Source of the DNA: JAJEFO01 sp965221845
GTDB lineage: Bacteria; Pseudomonadota; Alphaproteobacteria; Rhodobacterales; Rhodobacteraceae
Direction of reading: 5' to 3'
NCBI GenBank assembly: GCA_965221845.1
Contig: OZ244919.1
Span: 1 to 64,000 of the forward strand
Length of the DNA: 64,000 nt
The position numbers were made by a program, and so were the translations under genes. The notes beneath the pieces were generated by a model. That model worked only from the letters and a program-made list of their open reading frames with translations, did no database searches and was not told where the DNA came from. Positions 13,701 through 19,865 of this stretch are shown here, one piece after another. The number at the start of each line of letters is the position of its first letter. The stretch's first letter is position 1.

Positions 13701-14054
13701 GTTGTCGTCCGTCGGAAACAGGACGATGTCGGCGGTTCCCGTCAGGCTCCCGGCCGGGACCGTGATGTCGGGAAGGGTTCCGACAACATCGTAGTCCGAG
13801 TCCTTCGCCGTGCCGGCGAGGGACAGGTCGATGACGGTGGCGGCCGGACGCGCGGCGGAGAGCGTCGCGGTGACCGTGACCGTGGTGTTGCCCTCTCCCT
13901 CGGCGAGCCCGGTCCCTGCGGGGACCGAGAGGGCGACGGACGGGGACTGCGCCAGGGCGCACGGCGCGCCCAGCAGCGCGGCGCACGCGGCCAGCGGCCC
14001 CAGGAGGCGGGCGAGGCCCGGCCGACGGCCGGCGGGCGGGGGCGCCGCGGCCAT
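1..14054 (-). CDS. Giant secreted Calx-beta-type repeat protein (5' part of gene; C-terminus beyond left edge)
   Basis: The frame is open without a stop from an ATG at 14054 to the left edge, giving at least 4,684 residues. GAGGG lies about 8 nt before the ATG. Residues 1-35 form a signal peptide (basic start, Leu/Ala core, cleavage at ALA-Q), so the product is exported. The rest consists of roughly 100-residue beta modules with the Calx-beta pattern: a start like LSVADASAAEG, a middle EGDETVTV/DEPDETFAV, and an acidic end VTVTDDD or GTITDDD. Residues 36 to about 1113 are diverse modules with a few cysteines; from about 1114 onward a 576-residue unit of five modules repeats. The acidic module ends are the usual Ca2+ sites of this fold. 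A role in adhesion, matrix or surface-layer binding is inferred from the family; the partner is unknown. No export gene or C-terminal sorting signal is visible because the 3' end is missing. The opposite strand also has long open frames, but they encode low-complexity Arg/Gly-rich sequence and are shadows. Confidence 0.88.
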   Translation of the reverse strand, partial: MAAAPPPAGRRPGLARLLGPLAACAALLGAPCALAQSPSVALSVPAGTGLAEGEGNTTVTVTATLSAARPAATVIDLSLAGTAKDSDYDVVGTLPDITVPAGSLTGTADIVLFPTDDNFFEGPETVSVGGTSGTLTVTPADIALADNDTAPTFTLRLEEPGTGLALSTNRDEGDAFSFTLEAALSGGSTLEEDATVTVTRDTMVARAASDADLDFGSNPPPWSIAIEAGSTTGRRDVSVTIVDDTEREGFETVKFDARFDAGGETFTGSGSFSIGSSDQPISVRLTCASRGSNGKQYPGAEYVADCQVSTSGRDRAPRDYTVTYDISQGQADQLDPDRLAFELKSGTAMSAEREVTFTAAPDVGTFVEYQGTISPNDRGESAASFNQSFWPAADSGYTIDAVRVSPISNLRTNDPAIVGQTGFVIFFGTRSNGSFRGFPRPSRLLGSPRVEVELDSGLVSVPCSGDTFLTCRYVVRDGDYDFDRKIVIPAGGLKFTGWRDLRDLTVTGTVAAALQARMTLAIENRIAGGSHAIGLSVSPATLQEGAGERELTVSATNLRGETSASDLVIPLAFANVTTTGADWSVRGGPYSVTIPAGLTDGDVRVPFTAVDDLVREAAVERVRVEGSRGAMTTPFVQGADIRILDAAGITLTASPATVAEDGGAQQVMVTAAWGDAGDPALTRDLVIDLAWGGSAGSGDYARSGGDSVTIKADDRSGTVTATVTPTDDLLFEGDETISIRGSVPGRTVTATEVTLTDDETRPAVSLSVTPDSFGEGDAAATEVTVSATLDPEVAMASGDATVTLDLAGAATEGTDYTASWSPAARTITIPAGETEGSGTVRLTLTPRDDETAEGDETVTVEGTATDANDKGLVVHVADVTLEDDDTAAVRLSETSLTVAEGATGTYTVVLGAQPTGDVTVTVAPVQDTPVVSVDTDAGKAGDQDTLTFTATDWSTARTVTVRGTDDSAVNAGGGRASKIVHTPGGGGYGGVAAPELGVTVTDDDSALLVFAPTSLTVAEGGSGTYTVALASQPTDDVTVTATAPDGLAVDTDAGTEGDQDTLEFTAEDWNTAQTVTVTAADDDIDQGASRSLSVGHAASGGDYASVSANLSVTVTDDDATPTATLVLAPATINESGATNASTVTATLSGATSEAVTLTVSAGPGVTVSDNKVLTFAAGATASAGAVTLTAVDNDVDAADLGVSVSAAASGGNGVAAPAAVTLTVTDDDARGVAVSVKALTLAEADDSGTPGTKENEGTYTVALGSEPAAGTVTVAVASADTKAATVSPASLTFTTTDWNVQKTVTVTAVPDAIDNPAEKRTVRITHRVTAAGEGTDYGTVTADPLDVTVTDDDGPPTVSVADADDVTEGDDTAATTDMTFTVTLSAASGKAVTVPYTLTGTATADEDYADPATKSVTVAAGGTTGTITIPVKGDTIDEGNETVTVTLGEPTNATVSTAEGAGTANGTITDDDTATLSVADASAAEGGTATFTVTLSTPSAATVTVTATTSEGTATDPEDYTHRTVTLTFAAGDTSKDFTVTTIADSVAELDETFTVTLSNPGGATIADATATGTITGAAALLSVADASATEGDAVAFTVTRTGDTAGPASVQWTTGDDASEGAARATAGTDYTARTTARTLSFQAGDATATFNVATAEDPLDEPDETFAVTLASPSDGVAISRASAVGTITDDDATPTATLVLAPATIDESGATNASTVTATLSGATSEAVTLTVSAGPGVTVSDNKVLTFAAGATASAGAVTLTAVDNDVDAADLGVSVSAAASGGNGVAAPAAVTLTVTDDDARGVAVSVKALTLAEADDSGTPGTKENEGTYTVALGSEPAAGTVTVAVASADTKAATVSPASLTFTTTDWSVQKTVTVTAVPDAIDNPAEKRTVRITHRVTAAGEGTDYGTVTADPLDVTVTDDDGPPTVSVADADDVTEGDDTAATTDMTFTVTLSAASGKAVTVPYTLTGTATADEDYADPATKSVTVAAGGTTGTITIPVKGDTIDEGNETVTVTLGEPTNATVSTAEGAGTANGTITDDDTATLSVADASAAEGGTATFTVTLSTPSAATVTVTATTSEGTATDPEDYTHRTVTLTFAAGDTSKDFTVTTIADSVAELDETFTVTLSNPGGATIADATATGTITGAAALLSVADASATEGDAVAFTVTRTGDTAGPASVQWTTGDDASEGAARATAGTDYTARTTARTLSFQAGDATATFNVATAEDPLDEPDETFAVTLASPSDGVAISRASAVGTITDDDATPTATLVLAPATINESGATNASTVTATLSGATSEAVTLTVSAGPGVTVSDNKVLTFAAGATASAGAVTLTAVDNDVDAADLGVSVSAAASGGNGVAAPAAVTLTVTDDDARGVAVSVKALTLAEADDSGTPGTKENEGTYTVALGSEPAAGTVTVAVASADTKAATVSPASLTFTTTDWNVQKTVTVTAVPDAIDNPAEKRTVRITHRVTAAGEGTDYGTVTADPLDVTVTDDDGPPTVSVADADDVTEGDDTAATTDMTFTVTLSAASGKAVTVPYTLTGTATADEDYADPATKSVTVAAGGTTGTITIPVKGDTIDEGNETVTVTLGEPTNATVSTAEGAGTANGTITDDDTATLSVADASAAEGGTATFTVTLSTPSAATVTVTATTSEGTATDPEDYTHRTVTLTFAAGDTSKDFTVTTIADSVAELDETFTVTLSNPGGATIADATATGTITGAAALLSVADASATEGDAVAFTVTRTGDTAGPASVQWTTGDDASEGAARATAGTDYTARTTARTLSFQAGDATATFNVATAEDPLDEPDETFAVTLASPSDGVAISRASAVGTITDDDATPTATLVLDPATIDESGATNASTVTATLSGATSEAVTLTVSAGPGVTVSDNKVLTFAAGATASAGAVTLTAVDNDVDAADLGVSVSAAASGGNGVAAPAAVTLTVTDDDARGVAVSVKALTLAEADDSGTPGTKENEGTYTVALGSEPAAGTVTVAVASADTKAATVSPASLTFTTTDWNVQKTVTVTAVPDAIDNPAEKRTVRITHRVTAAGEGTDYGTVTADPLDVTVTDDDGPPTVSVADADDVTEGDDTAATTDMTFTVTLSAASGKAVTVPYTLTGTATADEDYADPATKSVTVAAGGTTGTITIPVKGDTIDEGNETVTVTLGEPTNATVSTAEGAGTANGTITDDDTATLSVADASAAEGGTATFTVTLSTPSAATVTVTATTSEGTATDPEDYTHRTVTLTFAAGDTSKDFTVTTIADSVAELDETFTVTLSNPGGATIADATATGTITGAAALLSVADASATEGDAVAFTVTRTGDTAGPASVQWTTGDDASEGAARATAGTDYTARTTARTLSFQAGDATATFNVATAEDPLDEPDETFAVTLASPSDGVAISRASAVGTITDDDATPTATLVLAPATIDESGATNASTVTATLSGATSEAVTLTVSAGPGVTVSDNKVLTFAAGATASAGAVTLTAVDNDVDAADLGVSVSAAASGGNGVAAPAAVTLTVTDDDARGVAVSVKALTLAEADDSGTPGTKENEGTYTVALGSEPAAGTVTVAVASADTKAATVSPASLTFTTTDWNVQKTVTVTAVPDAIDNPAEKRTVRITHRVTAAGEGTDYGTVTADPLDVTVTDDDGPPTVSVADADDVTEGDDTAATTDMTFTVTLSAASGKAVTVPYTLTGTATADEDYADPATKSVTVAAGGTTGTITIPVKGDTIDEGNETVTVTLGEPTNATVSTAEGAGTANGTITDDDTATLSVADASAAEGGTATFTVTLSTPSAATVTVTATTSEGTATDPEDYTHRTVTLTFAAGDTSKDFTVTTIADSVAELDETFTVTLSNPGGATIADATATGTITGAAALLSVADASATEGDAVAFTVTRTGDTAGPASVQWTTGDDASEGAARATAGTDYTARTTARTLSFQAGDATATFNVATAEDPLDEPDETFAVTLASPSDGVAISRASAVGTITDDDATPTATLVLAPATIDESGATNASTVTATLSGATSEAVTLTVSAGPGVTVSDNKVLTFAAGATASAGAVTLTAVDNDVDAADLGVSVSAAASGGNGVAAPAAVTLTVTDDDARGVAVSVKALTLAEADDSGTPGTKENEGTYTVALGSEPAAGTVTVAVASADTKAATVSPASLTFTTTDWNVQKTVTVTAVPDAIDNPAEKRTVRITHRVTAAGEGTDYGTVTADPLDVTVTDDDGPPTVSVADADDVTEGDDTAATTDMTFTVTLSAASGKAVTVPYTLTGTATADEDYADPATKSVTVAAGGTTGTITIPVKGDTIDEGNETVTVTLGEPTNATVSTAEGAGTANGTITDDDTATLSVADASAAEGGTATFTVTLSTPSAATVTVTATTSEGTATDPEDYTHRTVTLTFAAGDTSKDFTVTTIADSVAELDETFTVTLSNPGGATIADATATGTITGAAALLSVADASATEGDAVAFTVTRTGDTAGPASVQWTTGDDASEGAARATAGTDYTARTTARTLSFQAGDATATFNVATAEDPLDEPDETFAVTLASPSDGVAISRASAVGTITDDDATPTATLVLDPATIDESGATNASTVTATLSGATSEAVTLTVSAGPGVTVSDNKVLTFAAGATASAGAVTLTAVDNDVDAADLGVSVSAAASGGNGVAAPAAVTLTVTDDD

Positions 14055-14098
14055 GCCGGCGCCCTCACGGCCGGGGCCGGACGGCGCGCACGGATGCG

Positions 14099-14128
14099 GC
14101 GACCCGGCGACCCGGCGACCCGGCGACC
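14099..14128. repeat. 8-bp tandem repeat upstream of the giant gene
   Basis: The unit GACCCGGC occurs three times in a row and begins a fourth time (GACCT), about 45-75 bp upstream of the giant gene's ATG and between it and the aspS stop. It could alter promoter or leader spacing by slippage; that is inference only. Confidence 0.8.
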
Positions 14129-14266
14129 TAATTGCGGAGGCGTCGCCCGCGATTGTCAAGGGCGGAGACATCCCGTGCGGGCGCCTCCTGCAGGACCCTG
14201 CGGGCGCTCCCCGCGTCCGGACGGCCCTGCGGCCGGGACGCCTCGGGCGGGATCGCGCGGCGGCGG

Positions 14267-16051
14267 TCATTCCCCGGGCGGCAGCGTCCGCAGCCGCAGC
14301 TCGCGCAGCCGCTCCGGTTCCGCCTCCTTCGGCGCGCCCGTCATGGGGTCCTCCGCGCGCTGGTTCATCGGGAAGAGGATGACCTCGCGGATGCTCTCCT
14401 CGCCTGCCAGGAGCATGACGATCCGGTCGATCCCCGCCGCGCAGCCGCCGTGGGGCGGCGCGCCGAAGCGCAGCGCCTCGGCGAGGCCGCCGAAGCGGGC
14501 GCGCACCTCGTCCTCCCCGTAGCCCGCGATCGCGAAGGCGCGGTACAGGACCTCGGGCCGGTGGCTGCGGATCGCGCCGGACGCGATCTCGTGGCCGTTG
14601 CAGACCAGGTCGTACTGAAAGCCGAGGACGTCCAGCGGGTCGCCCTCGAGCGCGGCCATGCCCCCCTGCGGCATCGAGAACGGGTTGTGCTCGAAGCCGA
14701 TCCCGCCCGTCTCCCCGTCCTCCGCGTAGAGCGGGAAGTCGACGATCCAGGCGAAGGCGAACCGGTCCTTCTCGGCAAGCCCGAGCTCCTCGCCCACGCG
14801 CACGCGGGCCCGTGCCGCCGCGGCCTCGAAGTCCCTCGCCCGGCCGCAGAGGAAGAAGGCCGCGTCGCCCGCGGACAGGCCGAGCTGCGCCCTGACGGCC
14901 TCCGCGCGCCCGGGGCCGACGTTCCGCGCGACCGGCCCCGCCGCCTCCGTGCCGCCCTCGCCGCCGCGCCAGACGATGCAGCCCATGCCCGGAAGGCCCT
15001 CGCCCCGGGCGAACGCGTCCATGCGGTCGCAGAACCGCCGGCCGCCGCCGCCGGGCGCGGGAATCGCGCGGACCTCCGTCCCCTCCCGCTCCAGGATCCG
15101 CGCGAACGTCGCGAACCCCGACCCCCGGAAATGCGCCGAGACGTCCGCCATCCTGACGGGAACCCGCAGGTCGGGCTTGTCGGTGCCGTACCAGAGCATC
15201 GCGTCGCGATGCGCGATCCGCCGCCAGCCGGCGGCCGCGTCCACGCCGCGGCCGTCCGCGAACTCCGAGAACACCCCCTCGATCACCGGCGAGACCGTGT
15301 CGAGCACGTCCTGCTGCGTGACGAAGCTCATCTCCATGTCGAGCTGGTAGAAGTCGGCGGGCGAGCGGTCGGCCCGCGGGTCCTCGTCGCGGAAGCACGG
15401 CGCGACCTGGAAGTACCGGTCGAAGCCGGAAACCATCAGGAGCTGCTTGAACTGCTGCGGCGCCTGCGGAAGGGCGTAGAACCTGCCCGGATGAAGCCGC
15501 GACGGCACGAGGAAGTCGCGCGCCCCCTCGGGGCTGGACGCCGTGAGGATCGGCGTCTGGTGCTCGCGGAACCCCGCGCCCCACATGCGCCTGCGGATGC
15601 TGGCCACGACGTCGGAGCGGAGCTTCATGTTGCGCTGCATCGCCTCGCGCCGGAGGTCCAGGAACCGGTACCGCAGCCGCGTCTCCTCCGGGTGCGCCTG
15701 GTCGCCGGACACCGCCAGCGGAAGCTCCTCCGCGGCGCCCAGGACCTCCAGCTCCCGGATGAGGACCTCGATGCCGCCCGTGGGGATCCCCGGGTTGGCG
15801 AGGCCGGCCGCCCGCGCCCTCACCTCGCCGTCCACGCGGACGCACCACTCCGGACGGACCCTCCCCGCCTCCGCGAAGGCCGGACTGTCCCGGTCCGCGA
15901 CGGCCTGGGTCACGCCGTAGTGGTCGCGGATGTCGATGAACAGGACGCCGCCATGGTCCCGGACCCGGTGCACCCAGCCGGAAAGGCGCACCGCCGCGCC
16001 CGCATGGGAGGCGTCGAGCTCCCCGCAGTCGTGGCTTCGATAGGCGTGCAT
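14267..16051 (-). CDS. aspS: Aspartate--tRNA ligase
   Basis: Cytoplasmic class II synthetase that attaches aspartate to tRNA. The 594-residue product has the bacterial length and order: N-terminal OB-fold anticodon domain (about 1-110), the catalytic core with motif 2 (FRDED, residues 220-224) and FYQLDMEMSF (234-243), an inserted GAD domain, and the C-terminal motif 3 with GIDRIVMLLAG. The frame is open for 60 more codons upstream, but those residues are low-complexity; MHAYRSHDCGEL is the family start, so 16051 is chosen. The DHGG at 32-35 resembles AspRS enzymes that also charge tRNA-Asn; whether this one does depends on gatCAB/asnS elsewhere in the genome. It lies 212 bp upstream of the giant repeat gene on the same strand and is divergent from the HAD gene. 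Confidence 0.96.
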   Translation of the reverse strand: MHAYRSHDCGELDASHAGAAVRLSGWVHRVRDHGGVLFIDIRDHYGVTQAVADRDSPAFAEAGRVRPEWCVRVDGEVRARAAGLANPGIPTGGIEVLIRELEVLGAAEELPLAVSGDQAHPEETRLRYRFLDLRREAMQRNMKLRSDVVASIRRRMWGAGFREHQTPILTASSPEGARDFLVPSRLHPGRFYALPQAPQQFKQLLMVSGFDRYFQVAPCFRDEDPRADRSPADFYQLDMEMSFVTQQDVLDTVSPVIEGVFSEFADGRGVDAAAGWRRIAHRDAMLWYGTDKPDLRVPVRMADVSAHFRGSGFATFARILEREGTEVRAIPAPGGGGRRFCDRMDAFARGEGLPGMGCIVWRGGEGGTEAAGPVARNVGPGRAEAVRAQLGLSAGDAAFFLCGRARDFEAAAARARVRVGEELGLAEKDRFAFAWIVDFPLYAEDGETGGIGFEHNPFSMPQGGMAALEGDPLDVLGFQYDLVCNGHEIASGAIRSHRPEVLYRAFAIAGYGEDEVRARFGGLAEALRFGAPPHGGCAAGIDRIVMLLAGEESIREVILFPMNQRAEDPMTGAPKEAEPERLRELRLRTLPPGE

Positions 16052-16306
16052 GCGCGTGCGCCTCCCGGTTGCCGTGCGCCAGTGCGCCAGAAAGCCCGCA
16101 GCCGCCCGGAAGTCAAGCGGGCGCGAGACGACGGGATGGCGCATCCGCGCGGAGCGGGCGGACGCGCACGGCGCCCACGAGACGCATGCGCGCGCAGCGC
16201 ACGCATGAAGAGGCGGCACGGGCGCGTTCATGCGTCCCGGAGCCCGGCGGATGTCCCTGCGCGCTGTCCGGCGCGTCTTGCGGGCCGGAGCTTCCGATCC
16301 TATTTC

Positions 16307-17077
16307 ATGCCCATGGCAGCCATGGGACGGGTCGTGACCGTAGAGGCGATCATCTTCGACAAGGACGGAACGCTGTTTGACTTCCAGGAGTCCTGGAGCG
16401 AGGCGATGGACGGCCTCCTGAAGGGCGCCGTGCCGCCCGACAGACTCGAGGCCGCAGCGCGCGCCATCGGCTTTGCCATCGGCTTTGACACCGGGCGAAA
16501 GAGGTTCGCCCCCGGCAGCATCGTCGTCTCCGGATCGTCGATCGGCCTGGCGCGTGCCCTCGCGCCCTACATGCAGCGGAACGAGCAGGAGGCGCTTTGC
16601 CTGATAGACGCGACGGCGGAAAGGGCGCAGATGACGCCCGCAGTCGACCTCGTGTCATGTCTTGGCGACCTCAGGCGGCGCTACGTGCTCGGGCTTGTCA
16701 CGAACGACTCCGAGGCTCCCTCCCGCTGCCAGCTCGAAGCTGCCGGAATCGCGGACTGCTTTGCGTTCGTTGCCGGCTGCGACACCGGGCATGGCTCCAA
16801 GCCCGCGCCGGATCCCTTGCTGGCATTCGCCAGGGCCACCTCGACCGCACCTGAGCGAACGCTGATGGTCGGAGACAGCCGGACAGACCTCCTGGCCGCG
16901 AAGGCGGCCGGAATGCGGCCCGTCGCGGTGCTGACGGGCGTGGCAGAGGCGGACGAACTGGCATGCGACGCGGAGGCGGTGCTTGCCGACATCGGGCAGC
17001 TCGCCGGATGGATCGCCGGCCAGGCCAGGGCCGGAACGGAAACGGCAAGCGGTGCCGGAAGCGGCCGTCCAGCTTGA
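16307..17077 (+). CDS. HAD-superfamily phosphatase, phosphoglycolate phosphatase-like
   Basis: A 256-residue cytoplasmic hydrolase with all HAD motifs: motif I FDKDGTL (residues 18-24, nucleophile Asp18 or Asp20 depending on numbering), motif II in GLVTND, the Lys of KPAPDP, and motif III MVGDSRTDLLAAKAAG. The cap insertion and length resemble Gph/phosphoglycolate phosphatases and related small-substrate phosphatases; the actual substrate cannot be read from sequence. In-frame ATGs at 16307, 16313 and 16322 are all possible starts, and no strong ribosome site separates them. The gene is divergent from aspS with a 255-bp shared upstream region. The same frame is open far upstream, but that part is antisense to aspS. 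Confidence 0.85.
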   Translation: MPMAAMGRVVTVEAIIFDKDGTLFDFQESWSEAMDGLLKGAVPPDRLEAAARAIGFAIGFDTGRKRFAPGSIVVSGSSIGLARALAPYMQRNEQEALCLIDATAERAQMTPAVDLVSCLGDLRRRYVLGLVTNDSEAPSRCQLEAAGIADCFAFVAGCDTGHGSKPAPDPLLAFARATSTAPERTLMVGDSRTDLLAAKAAGMRPVAVLTGVAEADELACDAEAVLADIGQLAGWIAGQARAGTETASGAGSGRPA

Positions 17078-17498
17078 GGCGCTTCGACCAGGATGCCCGA
17101 TGGACCCGGGTCCCGCAAGACGAAGGCCCGGGGCGATGCACGTCCCGGAGGAGGTCGGCGTCGCGTTTCCGGACGATGCGGCATCGGGGATCTTTCAGGG
17201 CGCCGGGCCGCGAGGCCAGCCCCTCGATCCGGGACACGTGGCCCGCATCTCGGCAACGTCGTTGCGGACGGCGCCAATGGCGTCGCGAAGCCGGCCCTGT
17301 CCCGTGCCGTCACGGTCCGCGGGCCAGCTGCCGCCAGCACGGCGGCTGCGACGATCGGCAACGTGACGTTCAGGATGGCCGCATTCGGTTTCGTGCCGCC
17401 AGCACGGGCGCGGAGGCGCACTGCGCAGCGCTGCGCGAGGAAGCGTACGTGCAGCGGCAGCCGAGGACGGCCCGGTTTCCATCTGTCGGTTTTACGAA
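17078..17498. other. Intergenic, no gene seen
   Basis: 421 bp between the HAD gene and tRNA-Tyr. Several open frames exist on both strands, but all are Arg/Pro/Ala-rich and resemble no family. No hairpin with a T-run was seen. Confidence 0.6.
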
Positions 17499-17584
17499 TG
17501 GTGGGCGACCTAGGAATCGAACCTAGCATGCGTCTCCGCGAGGGAGTTACAGTCCCCTGCCACACCTTGCGGCCTGTCGCCCAC
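17499..17584 (-). tRNA. tRNA-Tyr (GUA)
   Basis: The reverse complement starts GTGGGCG and ends CGCCCAC-A-CCA with the CCA encoded. The anticodon stem encloses CTGTAAC, giving anticodon GUA. A T-arm with GGTTCGATTCC and a long variable arm (86 nt in all) fit bacterial class II tRNA-Tyr. Confidence 0.95.
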
Positions 17585-17691
17585 TTGACGATGCCGTCAT
17601 CGGCATGCCGGGGCCGCATAGCGGCATGGCCACGAACGGTCAAGCGGGAATGCGGCGCGGGTTTCCGCTTGCGGAAAGGGATGGCCGGAAA

Positions 17692-18489
17692 ATGAAGAGG
17701 CCGCGCCGGAGCGGGGAACGCAAGGGGAGGCGACCGGAATCCGGGCGGGAAACCGTCTGGCTGTTCGGGATTCACGCGGTGCGGCACGCGCTTTCCAACC
17801 CGGCGCGCGAGAAGCTGCGTCTCGTGCTGACGCGGAACGCCTTCGGCAGGCTTTCGGACGTGGTCGCGGAATCCGGCATCGCGCCCGAGATCGCGGATGC
17901 AAGGAAGTTTCCGGCACCCCTCGATCCCGCATCGGTCCATCAGGGCGCCGCGCTCGAGGCCAGGCCTCTCGACTGGGGCGCCCTCGGCGCGCTCCTGCCG
18001 GATCGCGGCCCCCTTGTCGTGTGCTGCCTGGACCGCGTCACCGATCCCCACAATGTCGGTGCCGTCCTGAGGTCGGCCGCAGTCTTCGGGGCCAGTGCCG
18101 TGGTTGCGCCCCGGCGGCATTCCGCGCCCGAGAGCGGCGCGCTGGCCAAGTCGGCAAGCGGTGCGCTGGAACGGCTGCCGTACGTGCGGGTGGGCAGCCT
18201 GGCGTCAGCGATGGAGGACCTGCGGCAGCGCGGCTTCTTCCTGCTGGGGCTGGACGGCGGGGCCGACGCAACGCTTGAGGCAGCCCTGTCGGACGCGCCC
18301 GGGCGAATCGCGCTGCTCCTGGGCGCTGAAGGGCAGGGGCTTCGAACGAAGACGAGGGACGCCTGCGACCTGCTGGCAAGGATCGGGGAAGCCGGAGGCT
18401 TTGCCTCGCTCAACGTCTCCAGCGCGTCTGCCGTGGCCCTGCATGCGGCGGCGCAGCGGCTTGCCGGAGTCAAGCGCAACGAAATTTGA
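17692..18489 (+). CDS. rlmB: 23S rRNA (guanosine-2'-O-)-methyltransferase, TrmH/RlmB family
   Basis: SPOUT-class methyltransferase that puts a 2'-O-methyl group on 23S rRNA, normally at G2251. The 265-residue product has an N-terminal substrate-binding domain (GIHAVRHAL near residue 26) and the three knot motifs: NVGAVLRSAAVFGA (121-134), LLLGAEGQGL (208-217) and SLNVSSASAVAL (239-250). ATG at 17692 is chosen since the family starts close to this basic stretch; in-frame starts at 17605 and 17650 would add an unrelated leader. The gene begins 107 bp from tRNA-Tyr, which lies on the other strand. Members of this family can also act on tRNA, so the exact site is by homology. Confidence 0.9.
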   Translation: MKRPRRSGERKGRRPESGRETVWLFGIHAVRHALSNPAREKLRLVLTRNAFGRLSDVVAESGIAPEIADARKFPAPLDPASVHQGAALEARPLDWGALGALLPDRGPLVVCCLDRVTDPHNVGAVLRSAAVFGASAVVAPRRHSAPESGALAKSASGALERLPYVRVGSLASAMEDLRQRGFFLLGLDGGADATLEAALSDAPGRIALLLGAEGQGLRTKTRDACDLLARIGEAGGFASLNVSSASAVALHAAAQRLAGVKRNEI

Positions 18490-18568
18490 ACCCGTGCGGG
18501 TTGCCTTTTCGAAAGCGGCAGCGAAGATCGCCGTGCGAGACGCCAGAGACATTGCGGGAGGCACATGG

Positions 18569-19033
18569 ATGCAGACTCGCCGGCTTTTCCTTAACCTTGC
18601 CGCCGCGGCGGCGCTGCTGGGCGGCGCGACGGGCATCGTCCCGGCGCATGCCGGCAAGCCGCCGGTCTTCGCCACGGACGGCGTGGCGATCCACGGCTAT
18701 GACCCGGTCGCGTATTTCACGATGTCGAAGCCCCTGGAGGGCGACGCTGCAATCACTTCGGTTCTGGACGGGGCGACGTTTCGCTTTGCCAGCGCCGGGC
18801 ACAAGGAGCTGTTCGACGCCGATCCGGAACGGTACGCTCCGAAATACGGCGGGTACTGCGCCTATGCCGTTTCGAAAGGCGCCACGGCGACCACCGTTCC
18901 GGAAGCCTGGTCGATTCATGACGGGCGGCTTTACCTGAACTACTCCACCGGGGTGCACAGGACATGGCTCAAGGATGTCGCGGGCAACGTCCGGCGTGCA
19001 GACGCCAACTGGCCCGGCGTCCTGGGCCCATGA
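18569..19033 (+). CDS. YHS domain-containing exported protein
   Basis: A 154-residue protein with a twin-arginine-like signal (TRRLFLN followed by an Ala/Leu core and cleavage after AHA near residue 28), so it is probably exported to the periplasm. The mature part carries one YHS domain: HGYDPVAYF near residue 45, a beta region, FDADPERYAPKYGGYCAYAV and a final WLKDV segment. YHS domains are often linked to metal binding and occur beside metal-handling genes; no such partner is adjacent here, so function is open. GGGAGG lies 7 nt before the ATG. It follows rlmB by 79 bp. Confidence 0.85.
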   Translation: MQTRRLFLNLAAAAALLGGATGIVPAHAGKPPVFATDGVAIHGYDPVAYFTMSKPLEGDAAITSVLDGATFRFASAGHKELFDADPERYAPKYGGYCAYAVSKGATATTVPEAWSIHDGRLYLNYSTGVHRTWLKDVAGNVRRADANWPGVLGP

Positions 19034-19527
19034 GGCAGGCATTGGCCGGAATGCGGGAAAGTCGCCTTTCCCCATCCACATTCGCGGTGGCCTTCCCGTG
19101 CCTCACGGCCATTCGGCGGGGGCTTGTCCTGCATGCCGCCGACGCCCTGGAAGAGGCCTTCCAGCCGGGCAATGCGCGCGCAGCCAGGGCCGGCTGACAG
19201 CCGCCTCGCCGCCAAGCTCCCGTCGGCCCTGTCATGCCGCGTCGCGATCGCCCCGGGCTCCCTGGTCCTCGCGAAGGCGTTCTCGCCCGGGCGCAGTTCC
19301 GGCCCGCAGATGATCCACCAGCCGCCGGGACCGCCGCGGCCGCGGTCGAAAGGGCCCCCGGCCTCCGTTCCGGGAACGGAGCCCGCCCGCGCATGGCGCA
19401 TGGCCGGCCCTGGCTGCGTGCGGAGCGTCCCCGCGAGCGCTTCCGCCGCCATCTGGGGCGGCGCGTCGAGGACGTCCTGACAGGTCGCCGGCGGCTCCGC
19501 TCCCGCCGGCGCGGCCGTCCCGTTCAT
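18940..19527 (-). pseudogene. Degenerate Uma2-family endonuclease gene
   Basis: Starting at an ATG with a strong GGAGG site 5 nt upstream, the first 85 residues read like Uma2-family proteins: TCQDVLDAPPQMAAEAL, then QPGPAMRHA, then GGPFDRGRGGPGGWWI and PELRPGE. After GENAF (near 19273) the expected PD-(D/E)XK half with VPDLAGWRRE is missing; the rest is unrelated, apart from faint echoes such as ARIARLEGLF, and it runs antisense into the YHS gene. The open frame has the normal family length, but the loss of the catalytic region and the overlap argue for a broken gene. Uma2 copies are often numerous and decayed in symbiont-like and cyanobacterial genomes. Confidence 0.6.
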
Positions 19528-19865
19528 GCGTTCCTCCACAGCCGTGTTCCGCCCATGGACCTGGCCCAACCGTGCCGGATCGCAAACGTCCGTCCCGCGC
19601 GGGGCCGGAGGCTGACGCGGTTCCGTGGCCTGTCCGCCCGGAAGGGCATGACCCGTCCATTCTCCGGAAGCCCGGTCCCCGCATGCGGCGCGAAATCGCG
19701 ACTCCGTCGTGCGGCCGGCGAACCAGGCCGCCGCCTTGGCGGGAGGGTGCGGCCGCACCCGCCGGGATCGCGCTGGCGCCGGCACGATCCACCTTGAGCG
19801 GCTTCTCGACGGCAGGATGTCCGCCAGATAGCACTGAATGCGACTTGCCGCGGTGGACCGCCTTC
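19528..19865. other. Intergenic, no gene seen
   Basis: 338 bp between the Uma2 remnant and the gene at 19866, which are divergent. The frames here are compositionally biased and match nothing recognisable. Confidence 0.5.

Noticed and set aside
14132..16306. N-terminal extension of the HAD phosphatase frame
   Set aside because: The frame is open but lies antisense to aspS; the HAD fold begins at about 16331.
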